64,000 nt of DNA from NCEH01 sp043195095 (GTDB taxonomy: Bacteria > Pseudomonadota > Alphaproteobacteria > Rhizobiales > Xanthobacteraceae), in NCBI RefSeq assembly GCF_043195095.1, contig NZ_JBAFWN010000011.1. One strand, written 5' to 3'. This document shows positions 25,685 through 35,863 of the stretch, piece by piece. The position numbers and the translations under genes are program-made. The notes below the pieces were generated by a model. The model was not told the DNA's origin, did no database searches, and saw nothing but the letters and a program-made list of their open reading frames with translations. The stretch's first letter is position 1. Every line of letters begins with the position of its first letter.

Positions 25685-27330
25685 GGCGCGCACTCCACGA
25701 TGCTCGGCCCCTGCCCGCCCCGGATCTCATCGTCCGAAATGCGGAAATGCTTGGCCTTGAGGCCGATGGCCTCGTCGAACCAGCGGTCCATGCGCTTGTC
25801 CATGAGCGGATCGAACGGCGGCTTCACCGCATAGGTGCGTCCTTGCACCAGATCCACGATCTCGCCGTCGCGCACGATGGTCCGGCCATCTTTCAGCACC
25901 AGTCGCGGTGCGCTGAACATGGCCTCGCGATCCGCCATATCCGCGTAGAGCACCACGTCGCCAATGGCGCCGGGCGCGAGATGGCCGCGATCCTTCAGGC
26001 CCAACGTGCGCGCCGGCGCGGCGCGGGTCACGATGGCGATCTCCTCCAGCGTATATTCGCGCTTCAGCTCGGCAAGATTGGTATGCGCCCGCGCCGCCTT
26101 GTGCAGCCGCGCCAGTTGCTCGGCGCGGAAATCGCGATCCATCAGCAATCGGATGAGGTGGGGGTAGGAGGTGAACGGCCCGCCGTTGGGATGGTCGGTG
26201 GTGAGAAACACCCGCCACGGGTCCTCGATCAGCAGGAACAGTTCCAGGCCGATGGCCCATTGCAGCGCGTTGACGAAGGATTTGTCGCGATAGGCGAACG
26301 GCACCACGCCGCAGGCTGCGTCGCACTCGATGTCCATCCCCACCCATTTCTTCGGGCTGGCTAGGGAATGGTTGCGATATTGCGCCATCAGGTCGGCGGA
26401 AGCCGTCACCGTCTGGCCGAACATGATCTGGCCCACGTCCACGCTGATATGGGGATTGGCATTGACCGCCGCCGCGATTTCCGCCGCACCGGAGGAAAAG
26501 CGCCGGTCCCCTTCTTTGCCATAGGCGTGGAACTGCACATGCGTGAGATGCAGGGGAAAACCCTCGGTCGCGCCGATGGTGGAGAGCGTCGTCGCCACAT
26601 TGCCGGGCACGCCGAGATTGCAGCCGTGGAGGTGGATCGGATGGGGAATGCCGAGTTCCGTCACCGCGCGCTGCAAGGTCTGGAGCACCCGGCGCGGGGT
26701 GAGCGTGTAATGCGGGCCGGCCTCGTCCAGATCGAGGCTGCGGGCATTGAACTTGAAGGCGGAAATGCCGCCGGGATTGACGATCTTGATGGCACAGGTC
26801 TGGGTCGCCGCAAGCATCCAGGCGACATAATCATTGATGGCGGTCTGACCCTCGCCCTGCGCGATCAGGCGCAGCAGGAAATCGTCATTGCCCAGCACCA
26901 GGAACCCGCCGGTGTCGATGTTCGGAATGTCCGCCATCTCTAGATGGGCGTGACGGGCGTTGGCGCCCACCATGGCCGGCTCGAACACGGCGGTATAGCC
27001 CATCTGGGCATAGCGGCAGCCGGTGACATGGGTTGTCGGCGCCGCGTTTCCGCCACCGCAGCCGCAGAAGGCGCCGAACGGCTCGGGATTGGCGCGCCGA
27101 TCCTCCCCCATGAGCAGGCGGGCGAGGTTCACCTTGCCGCCGGCGATATGGCTGTGCAGGTCGATGCCGCCCGCCATCACCACGCAACCGGCGGCATCGT
27201 GTGTCTCGTCGGCGCGCAGGGCGGGATCGTCGGCGACGATGCGGCCATCCTCGATCAGGACGTTGCCGAGCAGGTCCACCGCGCCGGAGGCAGGGTCGAA
27301 GATCCGCCCGTTCGTAATCCGAACCCTCAC
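25681..27330 (-). CDS. fhcA: Formyltransferase/hydrolase complex subunit A
   Basis: The 549-residue protein is the amidohydrolase-type subunit that hydrolyses the formylated carrier to formate. Zinc-site features are the His-x-His of DLHSHIAGG (His59, His61), PIHLHGCNLGVPGN, LHLTHVQFHAYG and the Asp in FLTTDHPNGGPFTSYP. The length and order match formylmethanofuran dehydrogenase subunit A. GTG 27330 overlaps the fhcB stop (GTGA). It sits between fhcB and fhcD, as in other Fhc clusters. Catalysis by a dinuclear zinc site is established for the family. Confidence 0.95.
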   Translation of the reverse strand: MRVRITNGRIFDPASGAVDLLGNVLIEDGRIVADDPALRADETHDAAGCVVMAGGIDLHSHIAGGKVNLARLLMGEDRRANPEPFGAFCGCGGGNAAPTTHVTGCRYAQMGYTAVFEPAMVGANARHAHLEMADIPNIDTGGFLVLGNDDFLLRLIAQGEGQTAINDYVAWMLAATQTCAIKIVNPGGISAFKFNARSLDLDEAGPHYTLTPRRVLQTLQRAVTELGIPHPIHLHGCNLGVPGNVATTLSTIGATEGFPLHLTHVQFHAYGKEGDRRFSSGAAEIAAAVNANPHISVDVGQIMFGQTVTASADLMAQYRNHSLASPKKWVGMDIECDAACGVVPFAYRDKSFVNALQWAIGLELFLLIEDPWRVFLTTDHPNGGPFTSYPHLIRLLMDRDFRAEQLARLHKAARAHTNLAELKREYTLEEIAIVTRAAPARTLGLKDRGHLAPGAIGDVVLYADMADREAMFSAPRLVLKDGRTIVRDGEIVDLVQGRTYAVKPPFDPLMDKRMDRWFDEAIGLKAKHFRISDDEIRGGQGPSIVECAP

Positions 27331-28667
27331 GGCCTTCTCCCCGATTGGAGGATCGCGGCGGCCGCCTCGGCAACGCTCGCCAGCCCCGCTTCGCGCAGTT
27401 TCACGAGCGGCAGGCACACCACGCTGTCCATTCGGAACACTTGGCCCGCATGGTCAATTCCCGGCGTGCCCACGGGGATGAAGACGTCCGGCTCGCGGGC
27501 AAATTCGGTGTGGGGATGCGCCAAAGCGATCACCGGGCCCGATGAAAAAACCGGCGGCGGATCGGGGCGAAAGGCGCTCACATGCACCAGCAGGTCGGCA
27601 TCCCGCACCGCCCGGCTGGTGGCATAAAGATTCGGCGCGTGGCTGGCTTCGCCCTGGGCCACCCGCGTGCGCAGCGGATAGCCGAACCGCCAGAGCGCCA
27701 TCTGGTGCGCGCCGATGAGATTGTCGCGCCCGCCCAAGGGGAAGACCGCCGCGCGCGTGGTCTCGTTCAGCTTGGCGACGATGGCGGCGGCATGGCCGAC
27801 GATGCGCTCGCCTTCGCCAGGATCGAGCGCACCGGCGTTCCAGGTCAGGACGCTATAGCACGCCGCCTTGAGCGCGCCCGCAAGCTCCGCCAGCGCCGCG
27901 CCGAGCGCGCCGTCGAAGGCGCCGCCAAGCGTTTTGACGGAGCGCCCGTCAACGAACGCATTGAGGCCGGCCATCGCGTCCGCAAGCAGAGCCGCAGGCA
28001 CGGGGAGGTGCGAGACGTCGTGGCCGGCAAGGGCCGCACGGGCGGCTGGCCCCGCGAGATCGCCGAGGAATACCACGCGGCGGGGATGCGCGCGGTTCGT
28101 GAACAAGGGCACTTCATCGCCATCAGCCGCCTCACCGAACGCGGGCGGCAACGCGCGCTCAAAAAAGCGGGCGAAATCGGGCGTCGGGTCCGCGCCCACC
28201 AGCACCAGCAGGTCGCAGCGATTGCGGACCTCCGCGAGCGTGGTGGCGATCCAGCCGCGCCGCTGGAGCGTATCCAGATTGCGGAACAGTCCGCTGGACG
28301 CGGCATGATCGAAGCTGGCGCCGAACCGCATGGCGAGATCGAACACACCCCGCAGCCCATCCACATCGGCGCCGAGCCCGCTGAACACCGTGGAGCGGCG
28401 CGTCTCGAGCAGAGCGGCGGCGGCCGTGGCAGCCTCTTCCAAAGAGGTTTCCCGTCCCGCGACGCGCGGAAGGGGCGGCGGGCCGTCCGTCCGCTGAAGC
28501 AGCGCGGCCGCTTGCGGGCAAGCGACGCGCGGGTGCACCGCCCGGCCCTGGACGGTCACTTCCAGGTCGTCGCATCCCAGGCCGCAGAATCCACATACGA
28601 GATCCGAGACGATGCGGGACGTCGCGGCGGCAGGCGTCGCAACGGGAGGCATCGGGGGATCAATCAT
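27327..28667 (-). CDS. fhcB: Formyltransferase/hydrolase complex subunit B (degenerate FwdB-like)
   Basis: The 446-residue protein is homologous to the molybdopterin or tungstopterin subunit of formylmethanofuran dehydrogenase, but like other bacterial FhcB it is probably catalytically inactive and structural. An N-terminal motif with Cys25, Cys28, Cys32 and Cys50 (CGFCGLGCDD then RVACPQ) matches the archaeal 4Fe-4S site. The usual metal-ligating Cys region is replaced (STVFSGLGADVDG has no Cys). ATG 28667 overlaps the end of the carbinolamine dehydratase gene by 8 bases. It heads the fhcB-A-D-C order. Confidence 0.9.
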   Translation of the reverse strand: MIDPPMPPVATPAAATSRIVSDLVCGFCGLGCDDLEVTVQGRAVHPRVACPQAAALLQRTDGPPPLPRVAGRETSLEEAATAAAALLETRRSTVFSGLGADVDGLRGVFDLAMRFGASFDHAASSGLFRNLDTLQRRGWIATTLAEVRNRCDLLVLVGADPTPDFARFFERALPPAFGEAADGDEVPLFTNRAHPRRVVFLGDLAGPAARAALAGHDVSHLPVPAALLADAMAGLNAFVDGRSVKTLGGAFDGALGAALAELAGALKAACYSVLTWNAGALDPGEGERIVGHAAAIVAKLNETTRAAVFPLGGRDNLIGAHQMALWRFGYPLRTRVAQGEASHAPNLYATSRAVRDADLLVHVSAFRPDPPPVFSSGPVIALAHPHTEFAREPDVFIPVGTPGIDHAGQVFRMDSVVCLPLVKLREAGLASVAEAAAAILQSGRRP

Positions 28668-29040
28668 ATTTGAGATAGGCGAAACGCAGATCGCTCGCCG
28701 GCGTGCCTTCCAGGGGCCCACCCTCCTCGGCGCCGGGCTGCCATTGCACCACCTCCTCGATCTTCCGGGCGAGGGCGAAGTCGCGTTCGGTGATGCCCTT
28801 GGCGTCGTGGGACATGAGGCGCACCTCCACCCAGGCGTAGGAGGCGGTGATGTCTGGATGGTGCCAGGCGGCTTCCGCGAGATGGCCAACGGTGTTGATC
28901 ACCATCAGCGTGCCCTTCCAGCTGTTGGTGCGGTAGGTCCGGCGGATCCACCCGTCCTCCAGCCGCCAGTGAGGCAGTTCGGACGCTAGGCGAGCGCTGA
29001 TTTCGTCTTCGGAAAGCGTCTTCTTGCGATCGACAGGCAT
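28660..29040 (-). CDS. phhB: Pterin-4a-carbinolamine dehydratase family protein
   Basis: The 126-residue protein has the PCD/DCoH fold. WRLEDGWIRRTYR, the active-site HHPD (AAWHHPDITASYAWVEVRL) and a C-terminal FALARKIEEVV are visible. In methylotrophs a PCD homologue is often found with H4MPT-cofactor genes, where the natural substrate is uncertain; here it heads fhcB with an 8-base overlap. A tetrahydropterin recycling role is the family function. The C-terminal 20 residues are an acidic/Gly-rich extension (GAEEGGPLEGTP). Its start ATG is 29040. Confidence 0.9.
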   Translation of the reverse strand: MPVDRKKTLSEDEISARLASELPHWRLEDGWIRRTYRTNSWKGTLMVINTVGHLAEAAWHHPDITASYAWVEVRLMSHDAKGITERDFALARKIEEVVQWQPGAEEGGPLEGTPASDLRFAYLKYD

Positions 29041-29194
29041 GTCGCGCGCCTCCTTCAGCGGGGGGTCCCGATCAAGACGCTGCGGCGGTTTTCCGCTTGT
29101 CGTTGCAGTGCTCCGGAGGTCCGGGCCATGCGTCCGTTCTTGGGAATAGAGCTAACATCATCCGGGACAGGCGCAAACCCGCCCGGGTTCACTT

Positions 29195-30067
29195 TTAAAG
29201 TCCGTGCTGCCGCTTGGCCGCCGTCAGCGTGTTCTGGAGCAGACAGGCGATGGTCATCGGGCCGACGCCGCCGGGAACCGGCGTGATCAGCCCGGCAATG
29301 CCCTGCGCCTCCTGAAAGGCGACATCGCCCACGAGGCGGGTCTTGCCATCGCCCTTACGCACGCGGTTGATGCCGACGTCGATCACGGTGGCGCCGGGCT
29401 TGATCCAGTCGCCACGCACCATTTCTGGCCGGCCAACGGCGGCCACCAGGATGTCGGCGGTCCGGCATTCGCCGGGCAGGTCACGGGTGCGCGAATGGGC
29501 GATGGTGACCGTGCAATCCTCGCGCAGCAGCAATTGCGCGGCCGGCTTGCCAACGATGTTGGAGCGGCCGACGACCACCGCCTTCATTCCCGAGAGATTG
29601 CCCAGATGATGCTTAAGAAGCATCACGCATCCAAGCGGCGTGCACGGCACCAGCGCGTCGAGGCCCACGGCGAGACGGCCGGCATTGACCACGTGAAAAC
29701 CGTCCACGTCCTTGGCAGGATCTATGGTCGAGAGCACCTTGTTGGTGTCGATATGGGCCGGCAGCGGCAATTGCACGAGAATGCCGTGAACCGCCGGATC
29801 GGCATTCAGCTTGGCCACCAGCGCCAGCAAATCCGCCTCTGCGGTTTCGACCGGCAGCTTGAATTCAAACGAGGCCATGCCGGCTTCGGCGGTCTGGGCG
29901 GCCTTGTTGCGCACATAGACCTGGCTTGCAGGGTCCTCACCCACCAACACCACCGCAAGGCCAGGCTTCACGCCTGCGCGCGCGGCGAGGTCCGCGACCT
30001 CGACCGCGATCCGGGCCCGCAGGTCGGCCGCGAAGGCCTTTCCGTCGATAAGCTTGGTTTCGATCAC
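29195..30067 (-). CDS. folD: Bifunctional methylenetetrahydrofolate dehydrogenase/methenyl-THF cyclohydrolase
   Basis: The 290-residue protein interconverts methylene-, methenyl- and 10-formyl-tetrahydrofolate. The active-site YVRNKAAQTAEAG (Tyr and Lys), GILVQLPLPAHID, PKDVDGFH and the NADP-binding VVVGRSNIVGKPAAQLLL are present, with the end PVPGGVGPMTIACLL. GTG 30067 with GGGGGACG upstream is preferred over the TTG at 30088. It lies 154 bases before phhB on the same strand, so THF-linked and H4MPT-linked C1 functions are adjacent. Confidence 0.95.
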   Translation of the reverse strand: MIETKLIDGKAFAADLRARIAVEVADLAARAGVKPGLAVVLVGEDPASQVYVRNKAAQTAEAGMASFEFKLPVETAEADLLALVAKLNADPAVHGILVQLPLPAHIDTNKVLSTIDPAKDVDGFHVVNAGRLAVGLDALVPCTPLGCVMLLKHHLGNLSGMKAVVVGRSNIVGKPAAQLLLREDCTVTIAHSRTRDLPGECRTADILVAAVGRPEMVRGDWIKPGATVIDVGINRVRKGDGKTRLVGDVAFQEAQGIAGLITPVPGGVGPMTIACLLQNTLTAAKRQHGL

Positions 30068-30208
30068 AATCGTCCCCCGCGAACACAAACTGACACGCTG
30101 GGCGCCTTGTCGGCAGATGTCGCGCGACGTTCAAGAGAAATCGGTCCAGCCGCGCTCGGCGTCGCCATTCATCTCTTAAAGGGATAAAAAGTTTCGTAAA
30201 GAGAAAAT

Positions 30209-30538
30209 TTAAGCGCGAGAGTCCGAAGCTTCGCCGAGGTGCCTGTCTTCGTAGGCGATGGTCCATTCGATGAGATCGCGCCACAGGCGCTCTGTGAGAT
30301 CCGGAGGCAGGCCGGCGGCGGCGGCGCGCAGGCCCACGCGTTCCACCACCTCTTCCACACGGTCTGGAAGCAAAGCGGGAATTCCTTCCCGCTCCTTCAC
30401 CCTCACCACGTTCTTGACCACCGCGAGGCGCTGCACCAGCAGATCCACAATCTGGTCGTCAATGGCATCAATGGCATCGCGCGCGTCCGCAAGGGCTGTG
30501 GGAATACCCTCCCGCTGCGGCCGCGCGCCGGGGCTCAC
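30209..30538 (-). CDS. Chorismate mutase, AroQ type
   Basis: The 109-residue protein is an all-helical AroQ chorismate mutase (chorismate to prephenate). The first helix has ARDAIDAIDDQIVDLLVQRLAVV, with the Arg/Asp ligand positions, and KNVVRVKEREGIPALLPDR follows, with a later helix LIEWTIAYEDRHL. A short acidic C-terminus ends the gene. GTG 30538 overlaps the gatA stop in a GTGA junction, so it is coupled to gatA, an odd pairing. A separate prephenate dehydratase/dehydrogenase is not nearby. Confidence 0.85.
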   Translation of the reverse strand: MSPGARPQREGIPTALADARDAIDAIDDQIVDLLVQRLAVVKNVVRVKEREGIPALLPDRVEEVVERVGLRAAAAGLPPDLTERLWRDLIEWTIAYEDRHLGEASDSRA

Positions 30539-32019
30539 TTGGCCCACCACAGGTCTTCCACCGGGAATCGACCGGCGGCATCCTCGATCACCTGGGCGAG
30601 GGAGAACAACGTCTCCTCCTCGAACGGGCGGCCGATCATCTGCAGGCCCAGCGGCAGGCCATCCGCCGAGAAGCCAGCCGGCACCGAAATGCCCGGCAGG
30701 CCGGCGAGGTTCACGGTCACGGTAAACACGTCGTTGAGATACATCTCGACCGGATCGGCCTTGCTCTTCTCGCCGATGCCGAAGGCGGGCGAAGGCGTGG
30801 TCGGCGTCAACACGGCGTCGACGCCCTGCGCGAACACGTCGTCGAAGTCGCGCTTGATGAGGCTGCGCACCTTCTGGGCCCGCAGATAATAGGCGTCATA
30901 ATAGCCGGCGGAGAGCACGTAGGTGCCGATCATGATGCGGCGACGCACCTCGGGGCCGAAGCCGGCGGCGCGGGTGCGCTCGTACATCTCAGCCACATCA
31001 CGGCCCGGAACCCGCAGGCCGTAGCGCACGCCGTCATAACGCGCGAGATTCGAGGACGCCTCTGCGGGCGCGACGATGTAATAGGTCGGCAGGGCGTATT
31101 GCGTATGGGGCAGCGAGATGTCCACCACCTCGGCGCCCGCATCGCGCAGCATGGCCGCGCCCTGCTCCCACAATTCGACAATCTCCGGCGACATGCCCTC
31201 CACGCGATATTCGCGCGGAATGCCGATGCGCTTGCCCTTCACTGAGGCGCCCACGGCATCCTCATAATTGGGCACGCGCAGATCCACGCTGGTGGAATCC
31301 TTCGAGTCGTGTCCCGCCATGGCGCGCAGCAGAAGGGCCGCGTCGTTCACGGAACGCGCGAACGGGCCGGCCTGGTCAAGGGAGGAGGCATAGGCAACGA
31401 TGCCCCATCGCGAGCAGCGCCCATAGGTCGGCTTGATGCCCACGGTGCCGGTGAATGCGGCAGGCTGGCGGATCGAGCCGCCGGTATCCGTACCGGTGGC
31501 GCCGGCGCAGAGGAACGCGGCCACCGCCGCCGCCGAACCGCCGGAGGAGCCGCCGGGCACGAGCGGGGTCGTTTCCCCTTCGCGCCGCCAGGGCGAAACC
31601 ACGGGACCGAAGGCCGAGGTCTCGTTGGACGAGCCCATGGCGAATTCATCGTTGTTGAGCTTGCCCAGCATCACCGCCCCATCGCGCCACAGCTGCGCGG
31701 TGACGGTGGATTCGTAGGGCGGGACGAAAGTCTCGAGGATCTTCGATCCGGCGGTGGTGGCGACACCCTCGGTGCAGAACATGTCCTTGACGCCGATCGG
31801 CATGCCTTCGAGCGGGCCGGCCTCGCCATTGGCGATGCGGGTGTCGCTGGCCGCGGCCATGGCGAGCGCCTTCTCGCTGGTTTCCTCAAGATACGCATTG
31901 AGGCCGCGGGCCGCTTCCATGGCGTCGAGATAGGACTGGGTCAGTTCAACCGCCGTGAACTCGCGCAGCGCCAGCTTTTCACGCGCCTGGGTGAGGGTCA
32001 GCTGATTGAGCGCGGTCAT
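30535..32019 (-). CDS. gatA: Aspartyl/glutamyl-tRNA amidotransferase subunit A
   Basis: The 494-residue protein is the amidase subunit that releases ammonia from Gln or Asn for GatB. The amidase-signature triad is Lys78 (GMPIGVKDMF), cis-Ser158 (GGSSGGS) and nucleophile Ser182 (DTGGSIRQPA). The C-terminal block PAGLPLGLQMIG is typical (here SADGLPLGLQMIG). ATG 32019 overlaps the gatC stop (ATGA). The GTG start of the chorismate mutase gene overlaps its own stop. It needs GatB, encoded elsewhere in the window. Confidence 0.97.
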   Translation of the reverse strand: MTALNQLTLTQAREKLALREFTAVELTQSYLDAMEAARGLNAYLEETSEKALAMAAASDTRIANGEAGPLEGMPIGVKDMFCTEGVATTAGSKILETFVPPYESTVTAQLWRDGAVMLGKLNNDEFAMGSSNETSAFGPVVSPWRREGETTPLVPGGSSGGSAAAVAAFLCAGATGTDTGGSIRQPAAFTGTVGIKPTYGRCSRWGIVAYASSLDQAGPFARSVNDAALLLRAMAGHDSKDSTSVDLRVPNYEDAVGASVKGKRIGIPREYRVEGMSPEIVELWEQGAAMLRDAGAEVVDISLPHTQYALPTYYIVAPAEASSNLARYDGVRYGLRVPGRDVAEMYERTRAAGFGPEVRRRIMIGTYVLSAGYYDAYYLRAQKVRSLIKRDFDDVFAQGVDAVLTPTTPSPAFGIGEKSKADPVEMYLNDVFTVTVNLAGLPGISVPAGFSADGLPLGLQMIGRPFEEETLFSLAQVIEDAAGRFPVEDLWWAK

Positions 32020-32303
32020 TCCACCACCTTCGGCACGGTAAAGAAGCCGCCCTCGGCATCGGGCGCGTTGGCGAGGATTTTTTCCGGATAATGGCCGTCG
32101 TTCACCACATCCTCGCGCAGGGGCAGGCTGAGCGGAATCACCCCGCTCATGGGCTCGACGCCGGACACATCAAGCGCCGACAATTGCTCGACGAAAGCGA
32201 GGATGGCGTTCAACTCCTCCTGAAGGGGCGCGAGTTCCTCCTCGCGCACAGAGATGCGCGCCAGATGCGCAACCCTTCGGACGGTCGCCTGATCGACGGA
32301 CAT
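32016..32303 (-). CDS. gatC: Aspartyl/glutamyl-tRNA amidotransferase subunit C
   Basis: The 95-residue protein is the small GatC subunit that holds GatA and GatB together. The start VDQATVRRVAHLARISVREEEL is the family signature. The end has NAPDAEGGFFTVPKVVE. The start ATG is 32303 and the stop overlaps gatA by ATGA. The 226 bases upstream (32304-32529) hold no clear gene; they probably contain the gatCA promoter, but no confident motif was found. Confidence 0.96.
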   Translation of the reverse strand: MSVDQATVRRVAHLARISVREEELAPLQEELNAILAFVEQLSALDVSGVEPMSGVIPLSLPLREDVVNDGHYPEKILANAPDAEGGFFTVPKVVE

Positions 32304-32529
32304 GGACAGCTCCCAGCACGCACCGCGCCCGATGACAGGGCGGCGCCAACAGATGGCTCAACCGCAGGCGGTTGAAGCATGTTCCGAACGCGAGCGCTGC
32401 AATTTTCCGCATACCGTCCGCGCCCTTCCCCGCCGCTATAGCAAGTCGGCGAATTGGGAGGCAATGGCGGCGGCCAGGAAAGCGCGGGCCGCATGGTGCC
32501 GCGGCCCGCGATGGATCATGGCGCATCGC

Positions 32530-33585
<1,056 letters not shown>

Positions 33586-33817
33586 GTCCTTCTCCCGCCC
33601 GCTGGGGGCCGTGCGACGTTAGGCCGAACATGTCTGCGCGCGAACGCTGCGCGGGCGTGTTCGGTCGGGGGTCTGTACACCGATCCCATATCAGGCGAAA
33701 GACAGGGATAAGTGACCAGTCCCGCGCTGCGCGCGTTTCCGGTATGTTCCCTTTCGTTCCCTCGCCCTGGCATGATGGCCGGCGGCGATTCGCCCCTAAA
33801 GCGACTTAAAGAGCCTC

Positions 33818-35854
33818 ATGTCCGATAACGACGATCTGTTTGCCGCGCCCGCCCCTGCCCGCAAGGCCCCGAGCCCCCGCGCCAAGGCGCCCCCCGCCGT
33901 GCCCGAGATGGCGAGCGATTATACCGCCGCCCATATCGAGGTGCTGGAAGGGTTGGAGCCGGTGCGCCGCCGCCCCGGCATGTATATCGGCGGCACGGAC
34001 GTCAAAGCCCTGCATCACCTCTTCGCCGAGGTGATCGACAATTCCATGGACGAGGCGGTGGCCGGCCATGCCACCTTCATCGAGGTGCATCTCGCCGCCG
34101 ACAGCACGCTGACCGTCACCGACAACGGGCGCGGCATCCCGGTGGAGGCGCATCCCAAATTCCCCGGCAAGTCCACCGTCGAAGTCATTATGACCACCCT
34201 GCACGCGGGCGGAAAGTTCGACAGCAAGGTCTATGAGACCTCAGGCGGCCTACACGGTGTCGGCGTCTCGGTGGTGAACGCATTGTCTGACCATCTCGAA
34301 ATCGAGGTGGCGCGCAACCAGACGCTCTATCGCCAGTCCTTTTCCAAGGGTGCGCCGCTCGGCCCCTTGTCCGAGGTCGGCCGCATCACCAATCGGCGCG
34401 GCACCAAGGTGCGCTTCCATCCCGATCCCCAAATTTTCGGCGAAGGTGCGCATTTCGAGCCCGCCCGCGTGTTCCGCATGGCGCGGTCCAAGGCCTATCT
34501 GTTCGGCGGCGTGGAAATCCGCTGGTCGTGCGATCCGTCCCTTTTGGTGGGCACCACCGGCGTGCCGGAGAAGATGACCTTCCGCTTCCCGGGCGGCCTC
34601 AAGGATTATCTCGCCGGCGATCTGGAAGGCCAGACGCTGGTCCATAACGAAATCTTCGCCGGCCGGATCCAGAAGCAAGGCGGCCACGGCTCGGTGGAAT
34701 GGGCGGTGGCCTGGGTCGCCGACGGCGACGGCGGCATTTCCTCTTATTGCAACACCATCCCGACCCACGACGGCGGCACCCATGAGAACGGGCTGCGCCT
34801 GGTTCTGCTGAAGGGCCTGCGCGATTATGCCGAGCGCATCGGCCAGGCGAAGCGCGCGGCCATCCTGATCGGTGACGACGTCACCACCGGCTGCGCGGCC
34901 ATGCTCTCCGTGTTCGTGCGCGAGCCGGAATTCCAGGGCCAGACCAAGGATCGCCTCGCCACGGCGGAAGCCTCGCGCATCGTCGAGCAGGCGTTGCGCG
35001 ATCCTCTGGACCATTGGCTTGCCGCCAATCCGGTGCAGGCGAACCGGCTTCTGGACCATGTGGTGGAGCGCGCCGAGGAGCGCCTGCGCCGCAAGCAGGA
35101 GAAGGAAGTCTCCCGCAAGACCGCGGTGCGCAAGCTGCGCCTGCCGGGCAAGCTCGCGGACTGCTCCAATACCGAGGCGGCCGGGTCCGAAATCTTCATC
35201 GTCGAGGGCGATTCGGCCGGCGGCTCGGCCAAACAGGCGCGCGATCGCAAGACCCAGGCGGTGCTGCCCCTGCGCGGCAAGATCTTGAACGTTGCCAGCG
35301 CCGGGCGCGACAAGCTTGCCCAGAACCAGCAATTGTCCGATCTGCTCCAGGCGCTCGGCTGCGGAACGCTCGCCCAATATCGCGAGGCGGACCTGCGCTA
35401 TGAGAAGGTGGTCATCATGACCGACGCGGACGTGGACGGGGCGCACATCGCCTCGCTTCTCGTCACCTTCTTCTATCGGCAGATCCCAAAGCTGATCGAG
35501 GAGGGCCACCTGTTCCTGGCCGTGCCGCCGCTCTACCGCATCACCCAGGGCGCAAAAACGCTGTATGCCCGCGACGACGCCCACAAGGACCTGTTGCTGA
35601 AGAAGGAATTCTCCGGCCGCGGCAAAGTCGATATCGGCCGCTTCAAGGGTCTCGGCGAGATGATGCCGGCGCAGCTCAAGGAAACCACGATGAATCCGCG
35701 CACCCGCACCATGCTGCGCGTGACCATCGAGGCGGCGGCGCAGGCCGATACGGCCGATCTCGTGGAGCGCCTCATGGGCAACAAGCCGGAGGCGCGCTTC
35801 GCCTTCATCTCCGAGCGCGCCGCGTTCGCCGGCGAGGATCTGCTGGATATCTGA
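33818..35854 (+). CDS. parE: DNA topoisomerase IV subunit B
   Basis: The 678-residue protein is a type IIA topoisomerase B subunit. The GHKL ATPase part has AEVIDNSMDEA (Glu71), DNGRGIP and GGLHGVGVSVVNALS. The TOPRIM domain has EGDSAGG and VIMTDADVDGAHI. The length (about 680, without the extra GyrB insert) and the alphaproteobacterial ParE-like start DYTAAHIEVLEGLEPVRRRPGMYIGG favour ParE over GyrB. It decatenates daughter chromosomes with ParC, not seen here. The first 30 residues are a Pro/Ala-rich unconserved leader. It is convergent with the MFS gene, leaving a 9-base gap. Confidence 0.9.
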   Translation: MSDNDDLFAAPAPARKAPSPRAKAPPAVPEMASDYTAAHIEVLEGLEPVRRRPGMYIGGTDVKALHHLFAEVIDNSMDEAVAGHATFIEVHLAADSTLTVTDNGRGIPVEAHPKFPGKSTVEVIMTTLHAGGKFDSKVYETSGGLHGVGVSVVNALSDHLEIEVARNQTLYRQSFSKGAPLGPLSEVGRITNRRGTKVRFHPDPQIFGEGAHFEPARVFRMARSKAYLFGGVEIRWSCDPSLLVGTTGVPEKMTFRFPGGLKDYLAGDLEGQTLVHNEIFAGRIQKQGGHGSVEWAVAWVADGDGGISSYCNTIPTHDGGTHENGLRLVLLKGLRDYAERIGQAKRAAILIGDDVTTGCAAMLSVFVREPEFQGQTKDRLATAEASRIVEQALRDPLDHWLAANPVQANRLLDHVVERAEERLRRKQEKEVSRKTAVRKLRLPGKLADCSNTEAAGSEIFIVEGDSAGGSAKQARDRKTQAVLPLRGKILNVASAGRDKLAQNQQLSDLLQALGCGTLAQYREADLRYEKVVIMTDADVDGAHIASLLVTFFYRQIPKLIEEGHLFLAVPPLYRITQGAKTLYARDDAHKDLLLKKEFSGRGKVDIGRFKGLGEMMPAQLKETTMNPRTRTMLRVTIEAAAQADTADLVERLMGNKPEARFAFISERAAFAGEDLLDI

Positions 35855-35863
35855 TCCGCGCCC

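Noticed and set aside
29685..29698. ACCACGTGAAAAC inside folD, similar to parS
   Set aside because: Only the central CACGTGAAA core matches and the left half-site fails, so it is not a second parS.
33742..33755. LexA-like GTTC-N6-GTTC pair upstream of parE
   Set aside because: The alphaproteobacterial SOS box needs seven bases between the half sites. Here there are six, and parE is not a usual SOS gene.
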